This document shows positions 36,342 through 45,066 of a stretch of DNA of 64,000 bases, in pieces. Numbering within the stretch: position 1 is the first letter of the stretch; each line of letters opens with the position of its first letter. The notes beneath the pieces were generated by a model. The model saw only the letters and a list, made by a program, of their open reading frames with translations. It did no database searches and was not told the DNA's origin. Where the stretch lies: the NCBI RefSeq assembly GCF_904846065.1, contig NZ_CAJGZV010000001.1:2232001-2296000 (forward strand). The letters are read 5' to 3'. A program made the translations under genes and the position numbers. This DNA comes from Psychrobacter immobilis. GTDB lineage: Bacteria > Pseudomonadota > Gammaproteobacteria > Pseudomonadales > Moraxellaceae.

Positions 36342-37010
36342 TCAAGTAGGTGTTTTCCATTGAGAGAACGCCTGCTGCCACTGTTTACATCGCACAGCGA
36401 TTTGATCCACGGGCAAATCCATAATATCCCCAACGACCGCCACGTAAGTAATGGGCAAACCTGCCAGCTCGGTGACATTTTCTGCCGTCAAGCCACCGAT
36501 GACACATATCGCTATATTTTGCTGACAGCCATCTATGAGCTGCTGGCGCGAGATAATATTGGCGTTAGGTTTTGTATTTGAGGTAAAAATCGCACCCATA
36601 GCGGCATAGCTTACGCCCTCATTTTTTGCTGCTTCAACCAGTTCTATCTTGCCATGACAAGTGCGTCCGATCATTTGGTTGGCATGTAGTTCGTGCTTAG
36701 CATCGGCAACTTCGCCATCTTGTTGACCCAAATGCACACCAACGCCGAGCTTGGCAGCCAATTTAATATTGTCATTGATGACGACTGGTACGTTGTACGC
36801 TTTCGCCAACTCAACTATTTGTCTAGCCTCTTCGTATAGACGAGACTCACCATCAGGTAGCGCCAATATCTGCTTGCGACGAATTTGTAACAGCGCAATG
36901 AATCCTGTTGCTAATGCTGCTTCTAATTTGCGATACAGAAGCGCAAACTCATCGTCATTGGTCAGTAAATATAGCTTTGGCGCTGATATAACAGTCGGTG
37001 TTTGAGTCAT
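36342..37010 (-). CDS. thiE: Thiamine-phosphate synthase (ThiE family)
   Basis: From the ATG at 37,010 the protein has 222 residues with a TIM-barrel ThiE/TenI pattern: LYLLTNDDEF, LLQIRRK, VVINDNIKLAAKLG, VHLGQQDGEV, YAAMGAIFTSNTKPN and AICVIGGLTAENV. ThiE joins the pyrimidine and thiazole phosphates to thiamine phosphate in the cytoplasm. The canonical GPxFxTxTK loop is altered (GAIFTSNTKPN), so a TenI-like or specialised role cannot be excluded. An in-frame upstream extension to 37,124 runs through a mini-element and is not family sequence, so it is left out. No TPP riboswitch motif is seen upstream. Confidence 0.82.
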   Translation of the reverse strand: MTQTPTVISAPKLYLLTNDDEFALLYRKLEAALATGFIALLQIRRKQILALPDGESRLYEEARQIVELAKAYNVPVVINDNIKLAAKLGVGVHLGQQDGEVADAKHELHANQMIGRTCHGKIELVEAAKNEGVSYAAMGAIFTSNTKPNANIISRQQLIDGCQQNIAICVIGGLTAENVTELAGLPITYVAVVGDIMDLPVDQIAVRCKQWQQAFSQWKTPT

Positions 37011-37021
37011 ATTATTTTTCC

Positions 37022-37114
37022 TAGAGTGTATCGTAATTTTAAAAATGGAGATAAAAATGAGATAAATTTTTAGCCCATGTAGAAGTCCATTGATTAAATT
37101 GAAGACACACCTTA
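37022..37114 (-). repeat. GGGCGTGTC mini-element, copy F (deleted) directly upstream of thiE
   Basis: The ends TAGAGTGTATCGTAATTTTA and AAATTGAAGACACACCTTA match the reverse of copy C with several changes; the middle (AGATAAATTTTTAGCCCATG) is joined by a deletion. The element ends 12 bases before the thiE start codon, so it forms most of the thiE leader. Confidence 0.75.
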
Positions 37115-37125
37115 AATTCAACACA

Positions 37126-37162
37126 ATAAAAAGGCTGTTATATTGAATAACAGCCTTTTTAT
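37126..37162. terminator. Terminator between pbpG-type gene and thiE
   Basis: A perfect 14-base inverted repeat, AAAAAGGCTGTTAT and ATAACAGCCTTTTT, with a 5-base loop lies just after the PBP7-type gene stop on the minus strand. Confidence 0.85.
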
Positions 37163-37181
37163 AAATGCTAAAACAGTAAAG

Positions 37182-38270
37182 TTATACCGTGCGGCGTGTC
37201 GCTAGACTGTTCAGAATATTTTTGGCATCACCCCAACGTGTGGCTGAGCTGTTCGCTCCTAAGATGACGATAATTGCTGGACGGTTATTCACACGCGTTT
37301 CCATTACTACACAACGACCAGCTTCATTGATGAAACCTGTTTTTGAGATACCAATTGGATAATCACCGGCACGAACCAAGCTACTGGTGTTATTGGCTTT
37401 ATAAGTACGGTTACCACTTGAGTAGTTAGACACATAAAAGTCATAACTCTTGGTGGTCGAGAAACGACGAATCACGTCATAGTTACCCGCCGCGCGAACC
37501 ATTTTAACCAAGTCGTTTGATGAAGCGACGTTGCGCTTATCAAGACCTGTTGGATCACCAAAGAAAGCAGTGGTCATACCCAGATCTTGAGCTTTGCGAT
37601 TCATGGCACGTATAAAGGCAGTATAGCCACCTGGATAATTACGCGCTAAACTCTTTGCTGCTGGATTTTCTGATTTCATCAATGCCATGAGCAACATCTC
37701 AGCACGATTTAAACGATCGCCTGATTTAAGGTTAGAGCTGGCTCGCTTAGGGCCGACGAAATCTTCTGGATCGAGTGTGAGCTCTTCACGCATATCGAGA
37801 CCAGCATCCAATACGACCATGGCCGTCATCACTTTAGAGATACTGGCCATTGGACGTGCAATGTCAGCATCTTTTTCATAAATAGATTCGCCCGTTTCAG
37901 CATCGATGACCGCAACACTACGCGAATCAGTGCTGATCGGTATCATGTTACTGCTACCAAATGAGCCACGATACGTTGTATTGTAGCTATTACTGCTATT
38001 GTAACTGTTATTACTACTACCGAAGCTATTGGCGTTGGTGATACTGGTCGTACCATTGCCACTATCAACTTTCTTGATAGCTGAGCCTTTAGATTTGTAC
38101 ATAATATTGCGTGCTTCAGACAAACTATCGGCACCGCCCCAACTCATGCGAGCACTAGAGCTAGTGTCAGCGCTACCATTAATAGTAAGTGCCGCTTGTG
38201 CAACACTGCCCAAACTCAACGAAATCATAGCAGCGATTAATTGCTGTTTGGTTAATGGTAGTTGCTTCAT
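37182..38270 (-). CDS. pbpG: D-alanyl-D-alanine endopeptidase, PBP7/PbpG type (S11 family)
   Basis: From the ATG at 38,270 (GGAGG seven bases upstream) the protein has 362 residues. A signal peptide (LIAAMISLSLGSVAQA) is followed by a Ser/Asn/Gly-rich linker with SYN repeats. The S11 peptidase domain follows with SxxK as MASISKVMTAM, SxN as NVASSNDLVKMV and KTG as IGISKTGFINEAG. The protein is periplasmic and cleaves peptide cross-links of murein. The earlier in-frame start at 38,288 lacks this ribosome-binding site. It belongs to the PbpG type rather than DacA because it lacks the C-terminal amphipathic domain. Confidence 0.9.
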   Translation of the reverse strand: MKQLPLTKQQLIAAMISLSLGSVAQAALTINGSADTSSSARMSWGGADSLSEARNIMYKSKGSAIKKVDSGNGTTSITNANSFGSSNNSYNSSNSYNTTYRGSFGSSNMIPISTDSRSVAVIDAETGESIYEKDADIARPMASISKVMTAMVVLDAGLDMREELTLDPEDFVGPKRASSNLKSGDRLNRAEMLLMALMKSENPAAKSLARNYPGGYTAFIRAMNRKAQDLGMTTAFFGDPTGLDKRNVASSNDLVKMVRAAGNYDVIRRFSTTKSYDFYVSNYSSGNRTYKANNTSSLVRAGDYPIGISKTGFINEAGRCVVMETRVNNRPAIIVILGANSSATRWGDAKNILNSLATRRTV

Positions 38271-38697
38271 TATGCCTCCTGCTGTCACGATGTTGTTAAT
38301 TAGAGAATCAGTTACATACTAACCAATAGCAACAACGTACGTAGCGTTTATGAATGGGTTTATAAGTACTCGTATAGAGTTTTTGTATTTTTAGTGTATC
38401 ATGGTTTGCATTTAAGTTTAATGTATCAAGCTGATTTAATAATTTATTTTGGTGTAATTCAAATTTTACTACAACCACTTTATATTACAGAAACATTGAC
38501 TCACATTGCAGCAATATATCTTAACTTTGAACACTGTAATTATTCGTTTTTTGTTATATTAAACAATGGTATCTATCTAAAAGATTAGCAATATTTTATT
38601 TTTTTCAAAAACTAAAAAAACGACTCTAATGATTTTATTTTTTGTCATTTAGCGTCAATAAAAGCCTTCATTCTGACAAACAACAAAGAGTATCGTT
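38271..38697. other. AT-rich divergent region between pbpG and gacA
   Basis: About 425 bases with no supported gene. A 64-codon open frame at 38,394 lacks a ribosome-binding site and looks random. The right part (38,590-38,690) has A and T tracts that may be promoter DNA for gacA. Confidence 0.4.
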
Positions 38698-39333
38698 ATG
38701 ATTAAAGTACTGGTAGTAGATGATCATGATTTGGTGAGAATGGGTATTAGCCGCATGTTGTCAGATAGTATCGATATCGAAGTAATCGGCGAAGCGGACA
38801 GCGGTGACATGGCCATCAAATTGGCCAAACAATTGCGCCCTGATGTGGTTTTGCTTGATGTCAATATGCCTAATATTGGTGGGCTTGAAGCAACCAAACG
38901 CTTAATTCAGCTGGATATGGGTATCAAAATATTGGCCGTCAGCAGTATGTCAGCGCAGCCGTATCCTTCGATGCTTATCAAAGCGGGGGTCAATGGCTAT
39001 ATTACGAAGGGCACGCCGCTCGATGAGATGATTCGCGCTGTCAAAAAAATCTATCAAGGTGGTCGTTATTTTAGCCAAGATGTCGCTGAGCAACTGGCTG
39101 ATGTTTTGCTGTCAGATAATGCCAACTCACCTTTTGACTTACTGAGTGATCGCGAAAAACAGGTGGCAATGATGGTAGTTAACTGTCAAAGCCCGCAGCA
39201 AATCGCTGACCAACTATTTGTGAGTGTCAAAACCATCAACACTTACCGCTATCGTATTTATGAAAAAGTTGGGGTTGATAGCGATGTGAAGTTAACACAT
39301 CTGGCCATTCGTCATGGTCTAATTCAGCCATAA
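38698..39333 (+). CDS. gacA: NarL/FixJ-family response regulator GacA/UvrY
   Basis: The 211-residue protein has a receiver domain (1-115) with Asp54 in LLDVNMPNIGG and Lys in GYITKGTPL. A LuxR-type HTH follows (about 145-205; LLSDREKQVAMMVV, SVKTINTYRYRIYEKVGV). The close match to GacA/UvrY over its whole length, including the LIKAGVNGYITKG segment, supports this name. GacA controls small RNAs that titrate CsrA/RsmA and often T6SS and type IV pili in related bacteria. Its kinase GacS is not in this window. Confidence 0.9.
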   Translation: MIKVLVVDDHDLVRMGISRMLSDSIDIEVIGEADSGDMAIKLAKQLRPDVVLLDVNMPNIGGLEATKRLIQLDMGIKILAVSSMSAQPYPSMLIKAGVNGYITKGTPLDEMIRAVKKIYQGGRYFSQDVAEQLADVLLSDNANSPFDLLSDREKQVAMMVVNCQSPQQIADQLFVSVKTINTYRYRIYEKVGVDSDVKLTHLAIRHGLIQP

Positions 39334-39338
39334 CTCAT

Positions 39339-39500
39339 TAGGGCGTGTCCTCAATTCAATTGATGAACATCTACATGGGCTAAAAATCGCTAAATTTTAT
39401 CAAGTATCGTCAAATATCCTGATATTAATGGCGATATCTTCCTTGTTTGATTGTAATTTATCTCATTTTATCTCTATTTTAAAATGAGGACACGCCCTAG
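39339..39500 (+). repeat. GGGCGTGTC mini-element, copy C
   Basis: This copy is 162 bp with flanking TA on both sides. The ends are GGGCGTGTCCTCAATTCAAT and AAAATGAGGACACGCCC, and the order of inner blocks is the same as in copy A. It lies just after gacA and ends 28 bases before the pilS start, so any pilS promoter must lie within it or upstream. Confidence 0.88.
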
Positions 39501-39527
39501 CAACTGTTCCCTTATTGCGGTCAATCT

Positions 39528-41321
39528 ATGAAGCCTGCTACTAATATCGTCTCTGCTGTTACTCACTATTTGCATCGTGATGACACGCTATCTCTACCTC
39601 AATTGCGCAGGTTGGGGCTTATTTATAGCAGTTACCGCTTTGCTGTTAGTCTGTTTTCTCTACTGATGGTATATATCACCGCTCACTCTGACAACAGCCT
39701 CTCTCTACCAAGCTTTTTACAACAAACAACGCTTAGCTTTTATTTCCTGCTTAGCCTTATTTTACTTGGCTTGTTTTATGTCGTTAATCAGCAAATGCGG
39801 CGGCAGTTGGCCTTTGGTTTAGTATTAGACGTCATTATATTAAGCTTATTGCTATATACAGCGGGTGCGCCTGATTTACAGTTGACCATGCTATATATGG
39901 TAGTGGTCGCAGCGAGTTTTATGTTGCTACACGGCTCGCAAGCCTTAATTATTACCCTACTCGCTATTATTTTTGTCATTTATCAGCAATTCTTTTATGC
40001 CATTGCCAATAGTATGAGCTTAGCAAATTTAGGGGATGCATTGCTCATGTCAGCCAGCTTTTTGGCGGTTGGTGGTTTGAGCTGGTCCATCTCACAGCGT
40101 TTGGTACAACTTGAAAAAGTAGCAGCGAGTCACGCTAAAGAAGTTGAACGATTAAACGTCATCAACCAAGAAGTCATCACGCAAATGGTCAATGGTGTCA
40201 TCGTCATCGATAAACAGCATATCGTTTTAGCAAATCTTGCCGCTCACCAATTACTTAGCCTTTCACACACCCCTTCCGCATCATTGTACAACACCTCTAT
40301 TGATACAAAAGATACTCGAAACAATACTCGCAGTGCACTCTTATCTAACTTTCAGCAGCAGCTTGGTCAACAACATACGCAGCTATTTAAAGCCTGTTTG
40401 TCAGTAGCGGCAGGCCAATCACGCACCTTTATTTATGATTTGCCTGCAGTCGCAAACGCTTCCATATTCGGTAAACTGCGCGTACAAATTATTCCATTAA
40501 AAGATGACAGTAAACTGATAATGTTAGAGGACTTACGCCGCGAGCAAGCCAGCGCCCAACAATTAAAACTGGCTTCTTTAGGGCAATTGACGGCGAGCAT
40601 CGCCCATGAAATAAGGAATCCTTTGGCAGCGATATCACAAGCCAGCCAATTATTAATGGAAGATATTATAGAAGCCAGTGTAGAAGTCGATACAGCAGAT
40701 AATACGATAACGACGAATATCTCAAATGACGATATGGCAGCGAATCATGAGCTTTATCAAATGATATTTTCACAAACAAAACGTGTGAATCGCATTATCG
40801 AAGATGTACTAAAACTGTCTCGCCAGCAAACCGCAAACCAGCAAGCGATTATACTGGCAGACTGGATGCCAACATTTTTAGAGAATTACTTTCAAGGACA
40901 CGATGTTTTTCTACACGTAAAAACACAACCGACCATATCATTCGACACACATCAACTAGAGCAAGTCTTAATCAATTTAATTAACAATGGCTTGCGCTAC
41001 AGTAGCTACGCCCACCCTCATGCCTATGTGGAAATCGAGATTTATTGTGCGGATAACGATGTTATAATTGATATCTTGGATGCTGGTCGCGGGGTTAGCA
41101 CCAACGACTTAGAACATTTGTTCAATCCATTTTTTACGACAGATCAAGCAGGGACAGGCTTGGGACTGTATCTATCACAAGCTTTTTGTGAGGCCAACCA
41201 AACTCGTTTGCTTTATATTCCTGAACATGAGAAAACCTGTTTTCGCTTGATAGCACCTGCTATTGGTACTGATACTCATGTAAATAAAACTGAACATAAT
41301 GTTAATACCACTATTTTATAA
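39528..41321 (+). CDS. pilS: PilS-like sensor histidine kinase
   Basis: The 597-residue protein has six membrane helices (about 35-185), a PAS-like region (about 205-330), a HisKA domain with His360 in ASIAHEIRNPLAAISQAS, and a HATPase domain with LINLINNGLRYSS and GTGLGLYLSQAF. A polar stretch of about 35 residues (385-420) is inserted between HisKA helices, and the C-terminus has an additional Asn/Thr-rich tail. This layout and the following PilR-like regulator identify the pair that activates type IV pilin genes with sigma-54. No pilin genes are in the window. Confidence 0.85.
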   Translation: MKPATNIVSAVTHYLHRDDTLSLPQLRRLGLIYSSYRFAVSLFSLLMVYITAHSDNSLSLPSFLQQTTLSFYFLLSLILLGLFYVVNQQMRRQLAFGLVLDVIILSLLLYTAGAPDLQLTMLYMVVVAASFMLLHGSQALIITLLAIIFVIYQQFFYAIANSMSLANLGDALLMSASFLAVGGLSWSISQRLVQLEKVAASHAKEVERLNVINQEVITQMVNGVIVIDKQHIVLANLAAHQLLSLSHTPSASLYNTSIDTKDTRNNTRSALLSNFQQQLGQQHTQLFKACLSVAAGQSRTFIYDLPAVANASIFGKLRVQIIPLKDDSKLIMLEDLRREQASAQQLKLASLGQLTASIAHEIRNPLAAISQASQLLMEDIIEASVEVDTADNTITTNISNDDMAANHELYQMIFSQTKRVNRIIEDVLKLSRQQTANQQAIILADWMPTFLENYFQGHDVFLHVKTQPTISFDTHQLEQVLINLINNGLRYSSYAHPHAYVEIEIYCADNDVIIDILDAGRGVSTNDLEHLFNPFFTTDQAGTGLGLYLSQAFCEANQTRLLYIPEHEKTCFRLIAPAIGTDTHVNKTEHNVNTTIL

Positions 41322-41421
41322 ATATTAACGTTACCAAGTATTAACATTATATGGAATACTTTGCCATTAAGGCCTCTTGGTTTTTACCATTTTATAGCTA
41401 TTGAATACGATGAGATGATGT

Positions 41422-43137
41422 ATGACAACAACCGCGCTAGTCGTTGATGACGAAGTGGATCTGTGCCGATTGATGCAAATTACTTTGACCAAAATGGGCA
41501 TTAAAAGTGATGTAGCATATACTCTGTCACAAGCAAGATCATACTGGCAAGACAATGATTACGATTTTTGTTTGACCGATTTAAAGCTGCCTGATGGGTC
41601 AGGACTAGAGTTGGTAAAAGAAATTAGCAATAGCTCTAGTACGCCCATTGCCGTGATTACTGCTCACGGCAGTATGGATCTCGCCATTGAAGCATTGAAG
41701 CTTGGTGCTTTCGACTTTGTAAATAAACCTCTTGAGTTACCACGCCTACGTCAACTGGTGGAAAATGCTTTAAAAGTTATTCATCAAGACAATGAAGCAA
41801 AAGCCACAGCCGAATGCTCACCTGAACAAAGACTGCTGGACAGTAGACTCATTGGTGATTCTGCGGTGATGCACCCACTGAAAAATACTATTTTAAAATT
41901 GGCACGCTCACAAGCACCTGTATTTTTGTCAGGCGCTTCGGGTACTGGTAAAGAAGTGGTTGCCCGATTGATTCATGATTTAAGCCCACGCCGTGATGGT
42001 AGCTTTGTACCAGTAAACTGTGGAGCAATACCATCAGAGCTAATGGAGTCAGAGTTCTTTGGTCATAAAAAAGGCAGCTTTACGGGAGCTGTCGCTGACA
42101 AACAAGGGCTGTTTCAGCAAGCCAATGGCGGCACGTTATTTTTAGACGAAGTGGCTGATTTGCCTTTAGCCATGCAGGTAAAACTACTGCGCGCCATTCA
42201 AGAAAAAACGGTGAGAGCCATTGGTGATACCAAAGAGGTTCCCGTAGATATTCGTATCTTGTCCGCCACCCACAAAAATCTAAACCAATTGGTACAAGAC
42301 GGTGCGTTTCGACAAGATTTGTACTACCGTATCAATGTGATTGAGTTAAAACTGCCGACACTCAATGCACGTCGTGATGATATCCCTGTATTAGCCAAGC
42401 ACTTTTTAGCATTAATTGCTGATGAATGGCAGTTAGAGAACCCACCGATACTCACTGTTGAGGCATGCGAACGTTTGCAAGATCATAACTTTGCGGGCAA
42501 CGTTCGTGAACTGCGTAACGTCCTTGAACGTGCAGTAACCCTAGCAGAGACACCGCACATTGACATCAGCCACTTGGGTTTGCCTGATATTGATATAACC
42601 CATCACCGCGCAGTCTCTCAAGATCAGAAGAGTGAGCCTGCGGTTGTCAATAACACTCAATATTCTGAGCGTCAAACAAACAACCAAATGGTCGCTCAAT
42701 CGATAGAAAATAGAGAAAAAGTCATTCAATCTATGGATGAGACAATAGCGCCACAGGTCAAGCAATTGACGACCAACTTGCATCCTTATCGTACTAACGC
42801 TCAGCACTACCCTTCTATGATACAGCGTTCAGAAAGTCATCATGCAGAAAGCCCAAACCATACGGCCCATCATAATAATGAAGAATCTGTCACCCATCGA
42901 TCTATTCTGCAAGGAAGTGATGAAAAAGCAATTCTAAGCAAATTAAAGGATGGTCAGTTACCATCTCAAGGGTTAGAACACTACCTACAAGAACAAGAAA
43001 AACAGTTGATTATTACCGCGCTAAAACAAACGGCTTGGAATAAAACGCAAGCAGCTGAACTACTAGGCACCACTTTTCGCTCTTTACGCTATCGCATGAA
43101 AAAACTAGAGATAGCTGAGGATCAATTCGAGCCATAG
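41422..43137 (+). CDS. pilR: PilR-like sigma-54-dependent response regulator
   Basis: The 571-residue protein has a receiver domain (Asp53 in CLTDLKLPDG), an AAA+ domain (about 150-385) with Walker A SGASGTGKE, the sigma-54-contact loop GSFTGAV, and R fingers, and a Fis-type HTH at the C-terminus (about 527-566; NKTQAAELLGTTFRSLRYRM). Between AAA+ and HTH lies a polar His/Gln/Asn-rich linker of about 130 residues (390-520), which makes the protein about 125 residues longer than Pseudomonas PilR. The start follows GATGAGATGATGT. It would activate sigma-54 promoters such as that of pilA. Confidence 0.88.
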   Translation: MTTTALVVDDEVDLCRLMQITLTKMGIKSDVAYTLSQARSYWQDNDYDFCLTDLKLPDGSGLELVKEISNSSSTPIAVITAHGSMDLAIEALKLGAFDFVNKPLELPRLRQLVENALKVIHQDNEAKATAECSPEQRLLDSRLIGDSAVMHPLKNTILKLARSQAPVFLSGASGTGKEVVARLIHDLSPRRDGSFVPVNCGAIPSELMESEFFGHKKGSFTGAVADKQGLFQQANGGTLFLDEVADLPLAMQVKLLRAIQEKTVRAIGDTKEVPVDIRILSATHKNLNQLVQDGAFRQDLYYRINVIELKLPTLNARRDDIPVLAKHFLALIADEWQLENPPILTVEACERLQDHNFAGNVRELRNVLERAVTLAETPHIDISHLGLPDIDITHHRAVSQDQKSEPAVVNNTQYSERQTNNQMVAQSIENREKVIQSMDETIAPQVKQLTTNLHPYRTNAQHYPSMIQRSESHHAESPNHTAHHNNEESVTHRSILQGSDEKAILSKLKDGQLPSQGLEHYLQEQEKQLIITALKQTAWNKTQAAELLGTTFRSLRYRMKKLEIAEDQFEP

Positions 43138-43212
43138 CATTTGCCATTTTTGAATAATGACAAATGATATTTTAACGTTAATACATCGCGATAGCCTGTC
43201 TTTAAGTGAGCC

Positions 43213-44715
43213 TTACTGAACCCTTTTGCCTGCCACCGCTTGATCGACTTTGGCAGGTTTTCGGACAAAACGAATGCCCGAATCAAGTGCTTTTGTTTTT
43301 AGTAAAGCGAGCGCTTGCTGCTCCCATGTACTTTCACTTCCTGACAAGGTCATATCAGGCTCTACCCCGATTCCATCGATTTTATTGCCTGACGCTGTCA
43401 TATAGTTAGCGACGGTTAGTTTAACAGCCTGCTCATCATTCAGTGGGATGACCGACTGTACCGACCCTTTACCATAGCTGACTTCACCAACGATTGTGGC
43501 ACGTTTTTGTGCTTGTAAGCTACTGGCCAGCACCTCTGCCGCTGACGCCGAATAGCGATTTTGCAGCACCACCACTGGCAATGATTCAAGTATCGCCAGA
43601 CCTTGAGTGGATAGCGTACGCGTGTCACTTTGACGACCTTTTACTTGTACCACATCAGTGTCGCTCATAAACAAACTGGCCACGCTCACCGCCGACGTTA
43701 GCACCCCGCCTGGATTATCACGCATATCGAGCAAGATACCTGTAATAGGTGCGTCTAGATCTATCAAGCCTTCCAAGAGTTTTTCACGGCTATTATTTTG
43801 AAAGGCAGGTAACTTGATAACAGCGATACCGTCAATGAGACTTGCCTCGACCGTTTGAGGGTGGCTGTTATTACGCTGCAAGGTGGTGGTATGTTTGCGG
43901 CGACCAGCTTTTGAGGTGATAACATCTACTTGCGTACCCGCAATCCCTGTCAAAAGTTGCTCGATATCGTTACTTTCTTTATCTTCATCAAGCTTGAAAT
44001 CACCGACTTGATGCAAATAATCGCCAACCGCAATGCCCTTTTTATCTGCAGGCGATGCATCAATAACCTCTGTAATCACCCAATAGCCATCTGTAGGCTG
44101 ATAATTGACTTTGATACCCACATCACCCACATCACCTTCGGTAAAGGCACGCAGATTTTCATAAGCCTCAGCATCTAAAAATTCAGCATGACTATCTAGC
44201 TTAGTCAACATACCACTCAACGCATTATTGAACAGCTCTTCATCGTTGACCGCATCTACATATTCACGGCGTACCAAATCTACTACCGCAACAAACGTCT
44301 TGAGCGTTTCTGGAGAAATGGCATTCAATGATACTTGCGCAACCTCAGGTGGAATACTGACATCGATCTCGTTCGTGTCATCGGTCAAGGCACTCTCATC
44401 TGCGACACTGTCTATCGAATCGTCAACTTGGTCGGCCGACTCAAGCATATCAGCGACATCTGATAAATTATTAGCGTCATCTTCTGTGGCTATCTCATCG
44501 TTATTTAAGCTAATCAGTTGTAGACTGGCGGTGGGATTATTGATGGTCGCATTAGCTGGTGACATCGCTGCTTGTGCGTACATACTAGCAGTGCTGAGCC
44601 CAAGCAGACCTATCATCAATGCAGGTTTAAAAATAGTCGGCGCAGTGAATACCTTCATTGCTTGTTTGCCCAATCGCTTCGTCACTGGTAAGCGCATAAA
44701 ATAAATAGAACGCAT
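43213..44715 (-). CDS. ctpA: Carboxy-terminal processing protease CtpA (S41 family)
   Basis: The 500-residue precursor has a signal peptide (hydrophobic stretch ALMIGLLGLSTASMYAQA). An acidic low-complexity region follows (about 60-120), then an S41 N-terminal segment (TFVAVVDLVRREYVD), a PDZ domain (about 195-280) and the peptidase core with Ser-Lys dyad in NRYSASAAEVLASSLQ and SYGKGSVQ. Such periplasmic proteases trim cell-wall hydrolases or lipoproteins. Another in-frame Met at 44,658 directly before the signal core may be the true start; neither start has a strong ribosome-binding site, so the start is uncertain. Confidence 0.9.
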   Translation of the reverse strand: MRSIYFMRLPVTKRLGKQAMKVFTAPTIFKPALMIGLLGLSTASMYAQAAMSPANATINNPTASLQLISLNNDEIATEDDANNLSDVADMLESADQVDDSIDSVADESALTDDTNEIDVSIPPEVAQVSLNAISPETLKTFVAVVDLVRREYVDAVNDEELFNNALSGMLTKLDSHAEFLDAEAYENLRAFTEGDVGDVGIKVNYQPTDGYWVITEVIDASPADKKGIAVGDYLHQVGDFKLDEDKESNDIEQLLTGIAGTQVDVITSKAGRRKHTTTLQRNNSHPQTVEASLIDGIAVIKLPAFQNNSREKLLEGLIDLDAPITGILLDMRDNPGGVLTSAVSVASLFMSDTDVVQVKGRQSDTRTLSTQGLAILESLPVVVLQNRYSASAAEVLASSLQAQKRATIVGEVSYGKGSVQSVIPLNDEQAVKLTVANYMTASGNKIDGIGVEPDMTLSGSESTWEQQALALLKTKALDSGIRFVRKPAKVDQAVAGKRVQ

Positions 44716-45066
44716 AAGAGAACTCGTTTAATAATAGAATTATTTTTATAGATATATGGATAAATATTTATCTCATAAGATAGCATCAAGAGCCAGTCTA
44801 AGACTAGGAGAGTATTGCAAGTAACATTCACGATAACTGATATGATTTCATCAAATGATGAGTAGCGGTGTCAAGTTTGTTTAGCAGGCGAAATATCATG
44901 CTTACCCTTATTTTTCTCACTATCCAAACATTTAAAGATAATAAAGTCAGCCAAATATCTCTTAAAAAACAGATCAAAAAAAGGAGAGACAATAAATATC
45001 TCTCCCCTTTCTATTACTTCTAACAACGCTAGTAAGTTGTCAATATAATAGTATTAAGTGCCTGAC
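44716..45066. other. Intergenic gap between gpmI and ctpA
   Basis: The 351-base gap contains the ctpA promoter region and, at its right end, the gpmI terminator. No coding frame or repeat is supported. Confidence 0.4.
44974..45010 (-). terminator. Terminator after gpmI
   Basis: On the minus strand AAGGGGAGAGA and TCTCTCCTT form a hairpin around a 9-base loop, followed by TTTTTTT. It lies 57 bases after the gpmI stop. Confidence 0.75.

Noticed and set aside
36600..37120. TPP riboswitch before thiE
   Set aside because: The upstream region is a mini-element remnant and the conserved TPP motifs (CUGAGA, ACCUGA) were not found.
38394..38588. 64-codon frame before gacA
   Set aside because: AT-rich sequence without ribosome-binding site or recognisable protein features.
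17598..39500. Possible CRISPR array from the repeated GGGCGTGTC elements
   Set aside because: The copies are tens of kilobases apart, inverted-ended and without regular spacers; no cas genes.
44228..44704. 158-codon plus-strand frame
   Set aside because: It is antisense to ctpA, Ser/Ala-rich because of the acidic low-complexity region on the other strand, with no separate support.
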